This document shows, piece after piece, positions 34,162 through 44,661 of a stretch of 64,000 bases of DNA (position 1 is its first letter; every line of letters begins with the position of its first letter). Both the position numbers and the translations under genes were made by a program. The stretch is from Maribacter arenosus. Its GTDB lineage: Bacteria; Bacteroidota; Bacteroidia; Flavobacteriales; Flavobacteriaceae. The stretch spans positions 124,001 through 188,000 of the forward strand of contig NZ_JABTCG010000001.1 in NCBI RefSeq assembly GCF_014610845.1, read 5' to 3'. The notes under the pieces were generated by a model. It made no database searches and had not been told where the DNA came from. It worked only from the letters and a program-made list of their open reading frames with translations.

Positions 34162-36369
34162 TTATTCCGTAAACCGTTCTAATAAACCACGAACATATTT
34201 TATACCATCAATATAGAATTTTGCGTGTGTTTTTTGTCGCCCCACTTTTACGGTTACTGTACTTTCAGGAAGCTCCTGAAACATAAATTCATCGGTCCAA
34301 TCATCACCAATGGCAAAGACAAAATCATAATCCCCTTCTCCTAATACACGCACGGTTGCCCGACCTTTATTGACATTGCTACTTTTAATCTCCATCACCT
34401 TGTTGCCATTCAATACACTTAAATCGTCGTTTGCGATCAGACTGGTCAACACGGTATTGAGCTCATTGGCCCTAAGATTTCCGAAATCAGGGTCCGTTTT
34501 TCGGTAATGCCAAGCGAGGGAATAGGTTTTTTCCTCAATAAAACTACCGGGCGTACGGTCGACGAAGGATTCCAAGACGGGGCGAATTTTTTCCATCCAG
34601 TCATTTTTTACGTTTTCGAGCATTCTGAAATCCTCGCCATTTTGTGAAATCCATACCCCATGCTCTACGATCATATTATATTTCTTGGGTAAGAACCATT
34701 TGGTAAACGTATCCTTATCACGACCACTGACTAAATAAATATCAGTGTTTTTCAAGCTGACCAAAGCATCCAAAAGGGCATACAACCCTTTATCGGGGCC
34801 TGCTTTTTGGGGATCAACATGAAAACCGGAAAGCGTTCCGTCGTAATCCAAGAACAGCAATCGTTTCTTGGCTTTCTTAAAATCATCCAATACGGCGTTT
34901 AATCGATTTTCGGTCAAGCGTTTTGAAACATTGGCCGCATCCCTGTCTTTTTGTGCCTGTAGGGAAGACATAAAATCGTTCGCCCATTTTTCCACATTAT
35001 AGCGTTCTAAACGTTTTTGTAGTATTGCATTCCTGGACTTTTGTTCTGCTACCGGCATATTTATGGCCTCATAAAGGGCATCGGCAATTTGTTCAAAATT
35101 ATTAGGATTGATCAAAAGCGATTCGTTCATCTCGTTGGCAGAACCGGCCATTTCACTCAAAATAAGTACGCCGGTCCGGTCCGTTCGTGTGGCGATATAT
35201 TCTTTGGCCACGAGGTTCATACCATCCCGAAGCGGGGTCAACCACGCAATATCACTCGAGGTGTAAAGGTCAATCAGATTTTCAAAAGGTACGGACCGAT
35301 AAAAATACCAGATGGGGGTCCAGCTTACTGTAGAGAAATCTCCATTGATGCGCCCTACCAACTCATCCACTTCTTTTTTCAGCAATTGATATTGGGGAAC
35401 ATTAGAGCGGGAAGGGACAGCCAAGATAATCAGCCTTACCTTTTCTTTATATTGGGGGTATTTATTTAAAAAATATTCAAAAGCATTCAATCTTTTGGCG
35501 ATACCTTTGGAATAATCCAAGCGATCGATCGAAAGAATTAACTTGGCATCCGGGGTAGACTTTTTATGGCTGTTGAGCCTTTGTTGTAGGTCCGATTGTT
35601 GGGCCGTTGTGTTCTTTTGGTGCTCCTTGGCCGCCTCGCTAAATTTCTTATAATCGATCCCCATTGGGAAAGAATCGACCTTTATGATCCTATTATCCAA
35701 ATAGATATCATTGAAACTTACCTCCATTCCCAATAACCTTCGTACAGAGCTTAAAAAGTGCCGCTCATAATCGTAGGTATGGAAACCGATCAAATCGGCA
35801 CCTAAAAGACCCTGCAATACTTCTTCACGCCACGGTAAGGTTCTAAAGATCTCGAAAGAGGGGAAGGGGATGTGTAAAAAGAAGCCTATGGAAATGTTGG
35901 GTCGTTGGTCACGAACCATTTGCGGAACCAACATCAGTTGATAGTCATGTATCCAAATTGTGTCATCATCATCTGCTTTTTCCAAGATAGCATCGGCGAA
36001 CTTTTGGTTGACTGCCTTATAAACATTCCAACTATCAAGTTCAAACTCCGAATATTCCAAGAAATAATGAAAAAGAGGCCAAATGGTACGGTTGCTAAAG
36101 CCGAAATAGAAGCCATCAACTTCGGCTGCGTTTAAATTTACCTTGGAAGACCCATGCGCTGCAAGGGCTTCATCAATTTTTGGGGCCAATTTCTTTGGTA
36201 TTTCCTCATCCGTTAGACCACTCCAACCAATCCATAAACTATCCCCACCTGAGTGAACCGATTTCATACCGGTAGCCAATCCCCCTACACTTGGTATTGC
36301 AGTGATGGTTCCATTGCTAATTTGTAATTGTACAGGTAGTCTATTTGAGATTATGATAGTTTTGCCCAT
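34162..36369 (-). CDS. Bifunctional trehalose-6-phosphate synthase/phosphatase
   Basis: A 735-residue fusion. Residues 1-465 are a GT20 synthase (OtsA): TIIISNRLPVQLQISNG, GGLATGMKSV, IWIHDYQLMLVP, SIDRLDYSKGI, and PLRDGMNLVAKEYIATR. Residues about 500-735 are a HAD-type phosphatase (OtsB): LLFLDYDGTLSGF (nucleophile Asp), DIYLVSGRD, and AIGDDWTDEFMF. It makes trehalose from UDP-glucose and glucose-6-phosphate in one chain, a stress protectant. Divergent from a GH15 glucanase-type enzyme with about 100 bp shared upstream. Confidence 0.96.
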   Translation of the reverse strand: MGKTIIISNRLPVQLQISNGTITAIPSVGGLATGMKSVHSGGDSLWIGWSGLTDEEIPKKLAPKIDEALAAHGSSKVNLNAAEVDGFYFGFSNRTIWPLFHYFLEYSEFELDSWNVYKAVNQKFADAILEKADDDDTIWIHDYQLMLVPQMVRDQRPNISIGFFLHIPFPSFEIFRTLPWREEVLQGLLGADLIGFHTYDYERHFLSSVRRLLGMEVSFNDIYLDNRIIKVDSFPMGIDYKKFSEAAKEHQKNTTAQQSDLQQRLNSHKKSTPDAKLILSIDRLDYSKGIAKRLNAFEYFLNKYPQYKEKVRLIILAVPSRSNVPQYQLLKKEVDELVGRINGDFSTVSWTPIWYFYRSVPFENLIDLYTSSDIAWLTPLRDGMNLVAKEYIATRTDRTGVLILSEMAGSANEMNESLLINPNNFEQIADALYEAINMPVAEQKSRNAILQKRLERYNVEKWANDFMSSLQAQKDRDAANVSKRLTENRLNAVLDDFKKAKKRLLFLDYDGTLSGFHVDPQKAGPDKGLYALLDALVSLKNTDIYLVSGRDKDTFTKWFLPKKYNMIVEHGVWISQNGEDFRMLENVKNDWMEKIRPVLESFVDRTPGSFIEEKTYSLAWHYRKTDPDFGNLRANELNTVLTSLIANDDLSVLNGNKVMEIKSSNVNKGRATVRVLGEGDYDFVFAIGDDWTDEFMFQELPESTVTVKVGRQKTHAKFYIDGIKYVRGLLERFTE

Positions 36370-36471
36370 AAAGTGAATTATTTTATCGCGATTTGTCTTT
36401 TGTTTCTATAAATTTCGTCAAATTGCGTGGCAATAACAACTTATGATGGACTTTTAGAGGATAATTAAACT

Positions 36472-38274
36472 ATGGACAATCTGGATTACGGAATTATCGG
36501 AAATTGTAGGAGTGCGGCATTGATTTCCAAAACAGGATCGTTGGATTGGTGCTGTTTGCCCGAATTTGATTCTTCATCGGTCTTTGCCAAGTTATTGGAC
36601 GAGAAGATCGGAGGCAGTTTTGAAATTCTCGTTTCGAAGGAATATACGATCAAACAACGTTACAAGAAAAACACCGCGGTACTCATTACCCGATTTTCCG
36701 ATGGGGAAAACATATTCGAGTTGCACGATTTTATGCCAAGATATTATAATGAGTCCGGAGGCTATTATGCACCCCCTGAGGTGGCAAGGCATGTTAGACA
36801 TATTCAGGGCAGACCCAAATTTCGGGTAAAATATGACCCTAAGCTTGAATATGCCCTAGGGGAGACCAGGACACATGTAAAAAGGAACTTCATTGTTAGT
36901 CTTACCCAGACCGAAAAGTTCGATACTATCTTCCTGTATACTTCCTTCAATAAGAATGCTGTTGTCGAGGGTAGGGAGATTGAGCTGATCCAAAACGGGT
37001 TTTTTCTTCTGGGATATAACGAGAAAATTCTACAACCGACCTCGCGCAAGATTTATTTAGACCTGGAACGTACCAAGGTATATTGGTTAAACTGGACGAA
37101 TAGAACACCCACCTATAAAAAATACAACAAGCAAATTACACGAAGTGCGATTACCTTGAAATTGTTGAGCTACGATAAGACCGGTGCTGTTTTGGCGGCG
37201 GCCACCACTTCCTTACCCGAAACCATTGGTGAGGTCAGAAATTGGGATTATCGTTTCTGTTGGATCAGGGATGCCTCAATGGTAATTAAAGTGATGTCCG
37301 ATTTGGGCCATAAAAATGTGGCCAAACGATACCTTCAGTTTATAATCGATTTAATTCCGGATAAGGATGAGAAACTGCAGATTATGTATGGCATCAATAA
37401 AGAAAAAAAGCTCACCGAAGAAACCTTGGATCACTTAAGTGGTTACAAGGGCTCTAAGCCGGTACGAGTAGGGAATGCCGCCTATGAGCAAAAGCAAAAC
37501 GACATCTACGGGATACTAATGGATGTGATTTATGCCCAATTGATAAAATTCGAAACCGATATTGAAAATGGAGAGGAATTATGGGGTATTACCAAGGGTA
37601 TTGTATGGATTGTTTCCCGCCACTGGCAAGAACCCGATAAAGGAATATGGGAGTTTCGAACCGAGGATAGGCATTTCACATTCTCAAAAGTGCTATGTTG
37701 GGTTGCTATCGACCGAGCGGTGAAGGTGGCTAGAATCTTGAAAAAGACAAGGAAGTTGGAAGCCTGGTCCCAATTGGAAAAAGAAATAAAAGCCGACATA
37801 TACGAAAACGCCTGGAATGATGAGGTGAATGCCTTTACACAGTCTTATGGTTCAACACATTTGGATGCATCGGTCTTGTTAATGGAATCCTATGATTTTA
37901 TAAACGCCAAAGACCCCAAATTCGTCAGCACGGTAAAGGCCATAGAAAAGAACCTAAGTAATGATGGACTATTATACCGGTATAAGAACGAGGATGATTT
38001 TGGATTGCCTTCGTCCTCCTTTACTATCTGCACCTTTTGGTTTATAAATAGCCTGTTCAAAATAGGGGAAGAGGAAAAAGCCGAGCAACTTTTTGAAAAG
38101 CTGTTGAGTTATAGTAATCATTTAGGTTTGTTTAGTGAAGATATTGATTTTAAGACTAAAAGGTTACTAGGAAACTTCCCTCAAGCCTACTCGCATCTCG
38201 CCTTGATCGAATGTGCAATCAACTTTTCGACCAAGGATAATGAAGAACGGATATTGGAATCTATGCGGGAATGA
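36472..38274 (+). CDS. Glycoside hydrolase family 15 protein (glucoamylase/trehalase-like)
   Basis: A 600-residue cytoplasmic protein of the GH15 (alpha/alpha)6 barrel type: YGIIGNCRSAALISKTGSLDWCCLPEFDS at the N-terminus, RNWDYRFCWIRDASM, and GIWEFRTEDRHFTFSKVLCW, whose Glu (about residue 392) is a likely catalytic acid. Family members include glucoamylases, glucodextranases and trehalases. The divergent trehalose synthase gene makes a trehalase or related role attractive, but that is inference. Full length, no signal peptide. Confidence 0.88.
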   Translation: MDNLDYGIIGNCRSAALISKTGSLDWCCLPEFDSSSVFAKLLDEKIGGSFEILVSKEYTIKQRYKKNTAVLITRFSDGENIFELHDFMPRYYNESGGYYAPPEVARHVRHIQGRPKFRVKYDPKLEYALGETRTHVKRNFIVSLTQTEKFDTIFLYTSFNKNAVVEGREIELIQNGFFLLGYNEKILQPTSRKIYLDLERTKVYWLNWTNRTPTYKKYNKQITRSAITLKLLSYDKTGAVLAAATTSLPETIGEVRNWDYRFCWIRDASMVIKVMSDLGHKNVAKRYLQFIIDLIPDKDEKLQIMYGINKEKKLTEETLDHLSGYKGSKPVRVGNAAYEQKQNDIYGILMDVIYAQLIKFETDIENGEELWGITKGIVWIVSRHWQEPDKGIWEFRTEDRHFTFSKVLCWVAIDRAVKVARILKKTRKLEAWSQLEKEIKADIYENAWNDEVNAFTQSYGSTHLDASVLLMESYDFINAKDPKFVSTVKAIEKNLSNDGLLYRYKNEDDFGLPSSSFTICTFWFINSLFKIGEEEKAEQLFEKLLSYSNHLGLFSEDIDFKTKRLLGNFPQAYSHLALIECAINFSTKDNEERILESMRE

Positions 38275-38305
38275 TATTGCTAATTTCCTTTCGAAGGGGA
38301 TGCCC

Positions 38306-39745
38306 TTAGTCGCTAGTCGAAATATCCAAGGCCAATGTCTTGACTCTATCCAGTAGAAGATTCAAATCCTTAGGGGTGGTAAACGGATTCATAATTGTAG
38401 TTCGCAGATAATGAACTCCCCTTAATTTGGTCTGAACGATATAATATTCCCCTTCTTCTAAAAGACGTTGTCTTATACGCTCGTTAAGATGGTTTAGATC
38501 CGCAGTAGTGCTTCGGCCATCAATATATCTAAAACATACAATATTCGACATAGGGCGTACCGCCAATTCAAATTGGGGATTCTTTTCGATCCGTTCACCA
38601 AAATAAGACCCCAGATCATAAAGCGTGGTCACATAGGCATCAAAAACAGCTTCACCATAGGTTTTTAAAAGGGTGTACCATTGTATACTCATCATGGTCT
38701 TGGTGCATTCAAAAGTACGCTTGGCCAGATTATACCAATCCTCATGCTCCGATTGTTCCAAAAGATAATCGGCCTTTTGGCTAAAGGTCGAATGGGAATG
38801 GTTGCCATTTTTAAAAAGAAGGGCTGTGGTAATGGTAGGCATCATCATCATCTTATGGCCATCGATAACCACCGAATCGGCTTGGTCCATGCCTTTCAAT
38901 GTAGGCCTGTACTTAGGGGAAAAAATGGAAGCTCCCCCATGGGCACCATCTACATGGAACCAGATATTATGTTTTAAAGCAAATCTTGCAATGGCTTCCA
39001 GATTATCAAAGACCCCCGTGGCCGTTGAAGGTGCACTTCCCACGATTGCAAAGACGGTCAATTTTTCTTTTACGGCTTTTTGGTAATATTCCTCTAAAAG
39101 GGAAACATCCATACTATAATTATCCGTTGCCGGAATCGTAATGATGCCTTTGGTGCCAAGTCCCATGATTTTTGCAGCACGTTCAATGCAGTAATGGGCT
39201 TCTTCGCAGACCATGATTCCCAATTCCCCATCATTGCCCATATTCCATATATCATGTTTTAGAATGGCTTTTCTTGCGGATAGAAGTGCGGTAAGGTTAG
39301 CCAACGTACCCCCTGAGGTTAGAAAACCCCTTGAATTTTCACCGTACCCGATTTTACTGCAGATAAATTCGGTAATGATGCGTTCCATAGCAGTTGGTGC
39401 CATACCCATCTCATACACGGCCATACCATTGTTGAGCAAGGCGCTTATCAATCCGGCCAAGGAAGCCATAGGGGCGGGTGGACCTACCTGGTGCCCAATG
39501 TACTTGGGATTATGGACATGGGTGGAATGTTCGATAATTTTTGGAAAAAGTTGGGTGGTATCCCCATTTTCAAGAAAATTTTTCCAATAGGTATACTCAT
39601 CTTCCGGGGGGGTCCAACGAATGACCTTATCCGATGTTCCGTTCAAAGAGGCAGACAAATGATCGGCCAATTGGTCGACGAGTTCATGACCTTTTTTCCT
39701 GAAATTTTCAGGGGAGTAGACCGTTTTCAGAAGTTCATTTCCCAT
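38306..39745 (-). CDS. Group II pyridoxal-dependent decarboxylase
   Basis: A 479-residue PLP enzyme of the aromatic L-amino acid/glutamate decarboxylase fold. GFLTSGGTLANLTALLSARKA, the cofactor site HVDGAHGGAS and the PLP lysine in VIDGHKMMMMP (about residue 292) are clear. C-terminal part: LRTTIMNPFTTPKDL. Whether the substrate is aspartate, glutamate, 2,4-diaminobutyrate or an aromatic amino acid cannot be told. It lies between the GH15 gene and a GH3 gene and is not obviously linked to either. Confidence 0.85.
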   Translation of the reverse strand: MGNELLKTVYSPENFRKKGHELVDQLADHLSASLNGTSDKVIRWTPPEDEYTYWKNFLENGDTTQLFPKIIEHSTHVHNPKYIGHQVGPPAPMASLAGLISALLNNGMAVYEMGMAPTAMERIITEFICSKIGYGENSRGFLTSGGTLANLTALLSARKAILKHDIWNMGNDGELGIMVCEEAHYCIERAAKIMGLGTKGIITIPATDNYSMDVSLLEEYYQKAVKEKLTVFAIVGSAPSTATGVFDNLEAIARFALKHNIWFHVDGAHGGASIFSPKYRPTLKGMDQADSVVIDGHKMMMMPTITTALLFKNGNHSHSTFSQKADYLLEQSEHEDWYNLAKRTFECTKTMMSIQWYTLLKTYGEAVFDAYVTTLYDLGSYFGERIEKNPQFELAVRPMSNIVCFRYIDGRSTTADLNHLNERIRQRLLEEGEYYIVQTKLRGVHYLRTTIMNPFTTPKDLNLLLDRVKTLALDISTSD

Positions 39746-39783
39746 AATTTAAATAAGGATCTTACCCTATTGGGCAGACCAGC

Positions 39784-42357
39784 TCACTGTACGATTAGGC
39801 TTGTCTTGTTTTGGGTTGCCGAGTCTTCCCCTACGAAAATCTCGAACTCCCCGGGTTCTACGAAACTATTTCCCTGATTATCGAAAATTGATAGGTCCTC
39901 AGGGGTAAGCTCAAATTCAATGGTCTTCGATTCCCCTTTCTTTAGGAATATTTTATTGAATTTTTTCAAGGATTTCAAGGGTTTAGCGACACTGGCCTCC
40001 TTATCCTTAACATATAATTGAACAACGGTTTCCCCATCATAACCCCCATCATTGGTAACCATTACCTTTAGACTGGTCTTTTCAGCACTGTTTATGGTTG
40101 ATTTTTCTAAAACTGGCTTTGAATATGAGAAATGGGTATAGCTCAATCCATAACCAAATGGGTAGAGAACTTCACCGTCAAAATAGCGATAGGTACGTCC
40201 TTTCATATGATAATCTTCAAAGGGAGGTAAATCGGTAACGGACTTGTAGAAGGTGACTGGCAATTTCCCTGAAGGATTATAATCCCCGAAAAGGATATCT
40301 GCCACGGCACTGCCTCCAGCCTGGCCGGGATACCAGGCACTTAAAATAGCAGGAAGGTTATCTTCTTCCCAATTTATGGCCATGGCACTACCGCTCGTAA
40401 GTACAAATACCACGGGTTTCCCCAAGGCGTGAAGCTCTTTTATTAAATTTTGCTGGGCAGTAGGTAATTCTAAATTTGTTCTATCGCCTTTAGAAAAACC
40501 TTCGATTGCGATGGGCATTTCTTCACCTTCCAATCGCGCTGTAATACCACCCACATAGATAACGAGATCACTTTGACCGACTTTCTGTATCAACTCATCC
40601 TTGCCTTGTAGCTGTTCTTTGTTCCATAACAATTGAATCGAGGATATCCACGGATTGGTACATTTATAAAGTATTACAAATTGCTGTTTTTTGTTTTTTT
40701 CTACGGGGAATTGTATTGTTTTAGGGATGTTTTCGGTTTCACTTGAACCTGAAACCATTTCTTTACCATCGAGTGAAAAACTATAGGATCCCCCACTTTC
40801 ATGTAAACTAAAAGAGGCAATACCACTGAAATCAGGATTGAGTGTCCCTGTATATTGGATGGAGAATTCCCCTGGCGTCAGCAGATCGATAGGGGCAGCC
40901 CCACCCCATTCAAAGTCTATTTGGTTTTCGGAGTGAACCGCAACAGGTTTTCCTTCTAAATTTGAATTGTCATAGTATTCCGTTTTGATTTTTCCATGGA
41001 AGTATTTTTCCCCGATAATATCAAAAATGGGTTGATCATCAGTAAGGTTCGTTCCTTTGAAATAATTGACGATTGTTTTTTTGGAAACTTTATCCTGTAT
41101 TCCTTCTAAAATCGTTTTACGATAGGTCGGAGTCCCAAAATAATTTCCCAATAAGAATTGCTTGTCATTGGCAGTAGGACCTATAACCGTAATTGTTCCG
41201 GTCTCTTTGGAAATAGGAAGCGTGTTATTCTCATTTTTTAAGAGCACCATAGACTCCCTAGCTGTTTGTAAGGCCATTTTTTGGTTCGCCTCCGATTCAA
41301 GCATATCATCTTTAATATCTGCAAATGGCATGCTTTCAGGAGTATTCAACAATCCTAATTTAACCCTGGCGAGAAACAACCTTTTTACTGCCGTGTTGAT
41401 TTCTTCTTCAGAAATATAACCGTTGGCTACAGCCTTCTTCAAATGGGCATAGGTGGATCCACAATTAAGGTCGCAACCCGATTTTACGGCTAGTGCGGAG
41501 GCCTCTTCCGCTGTTTCCACAATTTTATGTCTTAAATAAATGTCTTCTACCGCACCACAATCCGATACGACATATCCATTAAATCCCCATTTATCGCGTA
41601 AGATATCTTGCAATAGCAGTGAACTGGCCGTGGCCGATTCACCTAAATATCTATTGTATGCCGACATCACCGAGTACGATTTGCCTTCCACCACGGCAGC
41701 TTTAAAGGCAGGCAGGTAAGTTTCCCATAAATCCTTTTTATCAGCATAGGCGTCAAAGGTATGTCTGTTATACTCGGGACCGCTATGTACCGCAAAATGC
41801 TTGGCAGTGGCAATTACCTTAAAATAATCGGGATTCGTACCTTGCAGCCCTTGAATAAAAGCTACTCCCAATCTTGAGGTGAGGTAGGGATCCTCCCCGT
41901 AAGTTTCCTGTCCACGGCCCCATCGGGGATCCCTGAAGATGTTGATATTGGGCGACCACATGGTTAGCCCTTGGTAGCGATTTCTATGACCAAGTTTTAC
42001 GTTATGGTTGAATTTGGCCCTAGCCTCTGAACTGATTACATCGGCCACCTTGTAGATCAATTGGGGGTTCCAAGTTGCCGCCATGCCAATGGCTTGGGGA
42101 AATGACGTTGCTGCACCTGCGCGGGCAACACCATGCAAACACTCATTCCACCAGTTATATTCAGGTATCCCCAAACGTTCTATCGCTGGAGCAACATCCT
42201 GCATCTGGTCTATCTTTTCATCTAAGGTCAATCGGGTTACGACATCTTCGGCACGGGATTCGGAATCTAAGGTGTTGTCTCGAAAAGGATATTCCATGGT
42301 TTGGGCTAAAAAAGTTAATGGGGCTAAAAATAATAGAAGAATAAGTGGTTTTTTCAT
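39784..42357 (-). CDS. Glycoside hydrolase family 3 with PA14 domain
   Basis: An 857-residue secreted beta-glycosidase. Signal peptide LILLLFLAPLTFLAQ. N-terminal GH3 barrel (GWRGQETYGEDPYLTSRLG-like, VIATAKHFAVHSG, catalytic Asp in GYVVSDCGAVEDIY at about 265), GH3 C-terminal domain, a PA14 carbohydrate-binding insert at about 450-580 (KIKTEYYDNSNLEGKP) and a fibronectin-like tail (KTSLKVMVTNDGGYDGETVVQLYVKD). The organisation is like xylan 1,4-beta-xylosidases and beta-glucosidases. The true start is ATG at 42357; a GTG one codon upstream is unneeded. Confidence 0.93.
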   Translation of the reverse strand: MKKPLILLLFLAPLTFLAQTMEYPFRDNTLDSESRAEDVVTRLTLDEKIDQMQDVAPAIERLGIPEYNWWNECLHGVARAGAATSFPQAIGMAATWNPQLIYKVADVISSEARAKFNHNVKLGHRNRYQGLTMWSPNINIFRDPRWGRGQETYGEDPYLTSRLGVAFIQGLQGTNPDYFKVIATAKHFAVHSGPEYNRHTFDAYADKKDLWETYLPAFKAAVVEGKSYSVMSAYNRYLGESATASSLLLQDILRDKWGFNGYVVSDCGAVEDIYLRHKIVETAEEASALAVKSGCDLNCGSTYAHLKKAVANGYISEEEINTAVKRLFLARVKLGLLNTPESMPFADIKDDMLESEANQKMALQTARESMVLLKNENNTLPISKETGTITVIGPTANDKQFLLGNYFGTPTYRKTILEGIQDKVSKKTIVNYFKGTNLTDDQPIFDIIGEKYFHGKIKTEYYDNSNLEGKPVAVHSENQIDFEWGGAAPIDLLTPGEFSIQYTGTLNPDFSGIASFSLHESGGSYSFSLDGKEMVSGSSETENIPKTIQFPVEKNKKQQFVILYKCTNPWISSIQLLWNKEQLQGKDELIQKVGQSDLVIYVGGITARLEGEEMPIAIEGFSKGDRTNLELPTAQQNLIKELHALGKPVVFVLTSGSAMAINWEEDNLPAILSAWYPGQAGGSAVADILFGDYNPSGKLPVTFYKSVTDLPPFEDYHMKGRTYRYFDGEVLYPFGYGLSYTHFSYSKPVLEKSTINSAEKTSLKVMVTNDGGYDGETVVQLYVKDKEASVAKPLKSLKKFNKIFLKKGESKTIEFELTPEDLSIFDNQGNSFVEPGEFEIFVGEDSATQNKTSLIVQ

Positions 42358-42529
42358 CACATCGAAATCTGATTATATAAAAAGGGTCCTAATTCGTAAA
42401 TTTAGCCATTAATTCCTTTCTTTTTTCAAGATTTCATGTAGAAATAACCCACCTGTTCCATTTGATTACCAGCACTTTTTTTTGGGCTATTTAAAGGTCG
42501 ATAAATGAAACAATTAACGGATGATTTGT

Positions 42530-42537
42530 TAAATTTG
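42530..42537 (+). promoter_or_regulatory. Candidate -7 box for the M49 gene
   Basis: TAAATTTG matches the -7 consensus exactly and lies 27 bp before the M49 peptidase start. No clear -33 TTG. Confidence 0.4.
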
Positions 42538-42563
42538 CTGTCATATATCAAATAACATACATT

Positions 42564-44582
42564 ATGAAATTAAAACATATTTTATTGGGTTTCCTATTTG
42601 TGGGTCTTTTTTGGTCTTGCAATGAAAAAGTTGAGGAAACACAACCTGTTGAGGTTAAAACTGATTTTGAATATCTGGTAGACCAGTTCGCAGATTTAAA
42701 AATTCTACGCTATCAAATTCCTGGATTCGATGAGCTTACTCTAAAGGAGAAACAGTTAGTGTACTATATGACCCAAGCGGGTTTAGCTGGTCGTGATATC
42801 ATGTGGGACCAAAATTATCGTCATAACCTTGAGATAAGGGATGCCTTGGAGAATATCTACAGTACTTATAATGGTGATAAGACAACCGATGACTGGTTGG
42901 CTTTTGAGGTATACGTAAAGCGGGTATGGTTTTCTAATGGAATACACCATCATTATTCCAATGATAAGATCAAACCCGAATTTAAAGCCGACTTTTTAAC
43001 TTATTTATTGAAAGAAACCGATACGCCACTTGAAGGTGAGGCTTTTGATGTTATTTTCAATGATAAGGATGCCAAAAAAGTAAACAAGAAAAAAGGAGTG
43101 GATAATGTGGCCGCTTCCGCGATAAATTTTTACGGCCCCTCCATTACGGATGCCGATGTCGAGAATTTTTATAAAACGGCGTATAAAGGTCCTAAAGACA
43201 GACCTATTGAAGCCGGACTAAACTCCACCTTGGTTCGTGAAGATGGAAAGGTAGTTGAAAAAGTCTGGAAATCTGGGGGAATGTACGGTAGTGCCATTGA
43301 CGAGGTCATTAAATGGCTCGAAAAGGCACAAGGGGTAGCGGAGAATGAAAAACAAGCCGAATCCTTAGGATTGCTCATCGAATATTATAAGACCGGTGAT
43401 TTGAACATCTGGGACGAATATTGTATTTCATGGGTGACTTCGACCGAAGGAAATATCGATTGGATCAATGGCTTTGTTGAAGTTTACAATGACCCCAAGG
43501 GGTATAGGGGTTCATATGAAAGCATTATTCAGGTCAAGGACTTTGAAATGTCGAAGCAAATGGCCGTACTTTCTGAAAATGCACAGTGGTTCGAAGATAA
43601 TGCCCCTTTAATGGATTCCCATAAAAAAAGTGATGTGGTCGGTATCTCCTACAAAACGGTAAACGTGGCCGGGGAAGCAGGTGATGCATCGCCAAGTACG
43701 CCGATAGGTGTAAATTTGCCCAATAATAACTGGATCCGTCAGAAACACGGAAGTAAATCGGTTTCCTTAGGAAACATCATCGATGCTTATAATAATGCAG
43801 GTGGAAGTGGCCGATTAAAGGAATTTGCCCATGACGAAGAAGAAATTGCCTTGGAAGAGAAATATGGAAAGCTGGCCGATAAGTTACATACCGCCTTGCA
43901 CGAAGTTATTGGTCATGCTTCTGGGCAAATAAATCCAGGGATTGGGCAGCCCAAAGAAACCTTAAAAAACTATGCCTCTACCATGGAAGAAGGTAGGGCC
44001 GATTTGGTCGGACTTTATTATTTAATGGACCCTAAATTACAGGAGTTGGGATTGGTTGATAACTGGGAAGAAGTAGGTAAAGCCGCGTACGATGGCTATA
44101 TCAGAAATGGTCTGATCACCCAATTAGTACGGATAGAGCTTGGAAATGATATCGAAGAGGACCATATGGTAAATAGACAATGGGTTTCTGCATGGGCCTT
44201 TGAGAAAGGTAAAGCCGATAATGTTATTGAAAAAGTTGAAAAGGATGGAAAAACATACTACAATATCAATGACTATGCTAAACTAAGGGAGTTATTTGGT
44301 CAATTGTTGCGTGAGACCCAACGAATTAAGTCAGAAGGTGACTTTAAAGCCGCCCAGGATTTGGTTGAGGGTTATGGTGTAAAAGTTGACCAAGCATTGC
44401 ATGCACAGGTGTTGGATCGTAACCAACAGTTTAAATCGGCACCCTATAGTGGATTTGTGAATCCGGTTCTTGTGCCTGAAACCAATGATACAGGCGAAAT
44501 CGTGGACGTCATAGTGACCCAACCTGAAACCTTTGAGGCGCAGATGTTGGACTATGCCAAAAGGTATAGTTTTCTTGATTGA
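42564..44582 (+). CDS. Dipeptidyl peptidase III-type (M49) zinc peptidase, lipoprotein
   Basis: A 672-residue exported protein with lipobox-like GLFWSCN. The M49 zinc motif HExxGH is present in LHTALHEVIGHASGQ (about residue 446), with the third ligand in EEGRADLVGLYYL (about 474-479). Family members release dipeptides from oligopeptide N-termini. Database entries of such proteins are sometimes labelled dihydrofolate reductase, which is wrong. Lipidation and a periplasmic location are inferred. A strong terminator follows. Confidence 0.9.
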   Translation: MKLKHILLGFLFVGLFWSCNEKVEETQPVEVKTDFEYLVDQFADLKILRYQIPGFDELTLKEKQLVYYMTQAGLAGRDIMWDQNYRHNLEIRDALENIYSTYNGDKTTDDWLAFEVYVKRVWFSNGIHHHYSNDKIKPEFKADFLTYLLKETDTPLEGEAFDVIFNDKDAKKVNKKKGVDNVAASAINFYGPSITDADVENFYKTAYKGPKDRPIEAGLNSTLVREDGKVVEKVWKSGGMYGSAIDEVIKWLEKAQGVAENEKQAESLGLLIEYYKTGDLNIWDEYCISWVTSTEGNIDWINGFVEVYNDPKGYRGSYESIIQVKDFEMSKQMAVLSENAQWFEDNAPLMDSHKKSDVVGISYKTVNVAGEAGDASPSTPIGVNLPNNNWIRQKHGSKSVSLGNIIDAYNNAGGSGRLKEFAHDEEEIALEEKYGKLADKLHTALHEVIGHASGQINPGIGQPKETLKNYASTMEEGRADLVGLYYLMDPKLQELGLVDNWEEVGKAAYDGYIRNGLITQLVRIELGNDIEEDHMVNRQWVSAWAFEKGKADNVIEKVEKDGKTYYNINDYAKLRELFGQLLRETQRIKSEGDFKAAQDLVEGYGVKVDQALHAQVLDRNQQFKSAPYSGFVNPVLVPETNDTGEIVDVIVTQPETFEAQMLDYAKRYSFLD

Positions 44583-44603
44583 TCAATCGGAATACCACAA
44601 AAT

Positions 44604-44640
44604 AAAAACCGTCCAAACAGCATTGTTTGGACGGTTTTTT
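44604..44640. terminator. Bidirectional terminator between the M49 and subtilase genes
   Basis: Arms ACCGTCCAAACA and TGTTTGGACGGT make a perfect 12-bp stem flanked by A and T runs, with a 4-base loop, between convergent genes. Confidence 0.9.
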
Positions 44641-44661
44641 CATTTATAACTAGTTAATATT

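Noticed and set aside
42564-44582. Dihydrofolate reductase
   Set aside because: Homologues of this protein carry that label in places, but the HEVIGH and EEGRAD motifs show an M49 metallopeptidase.
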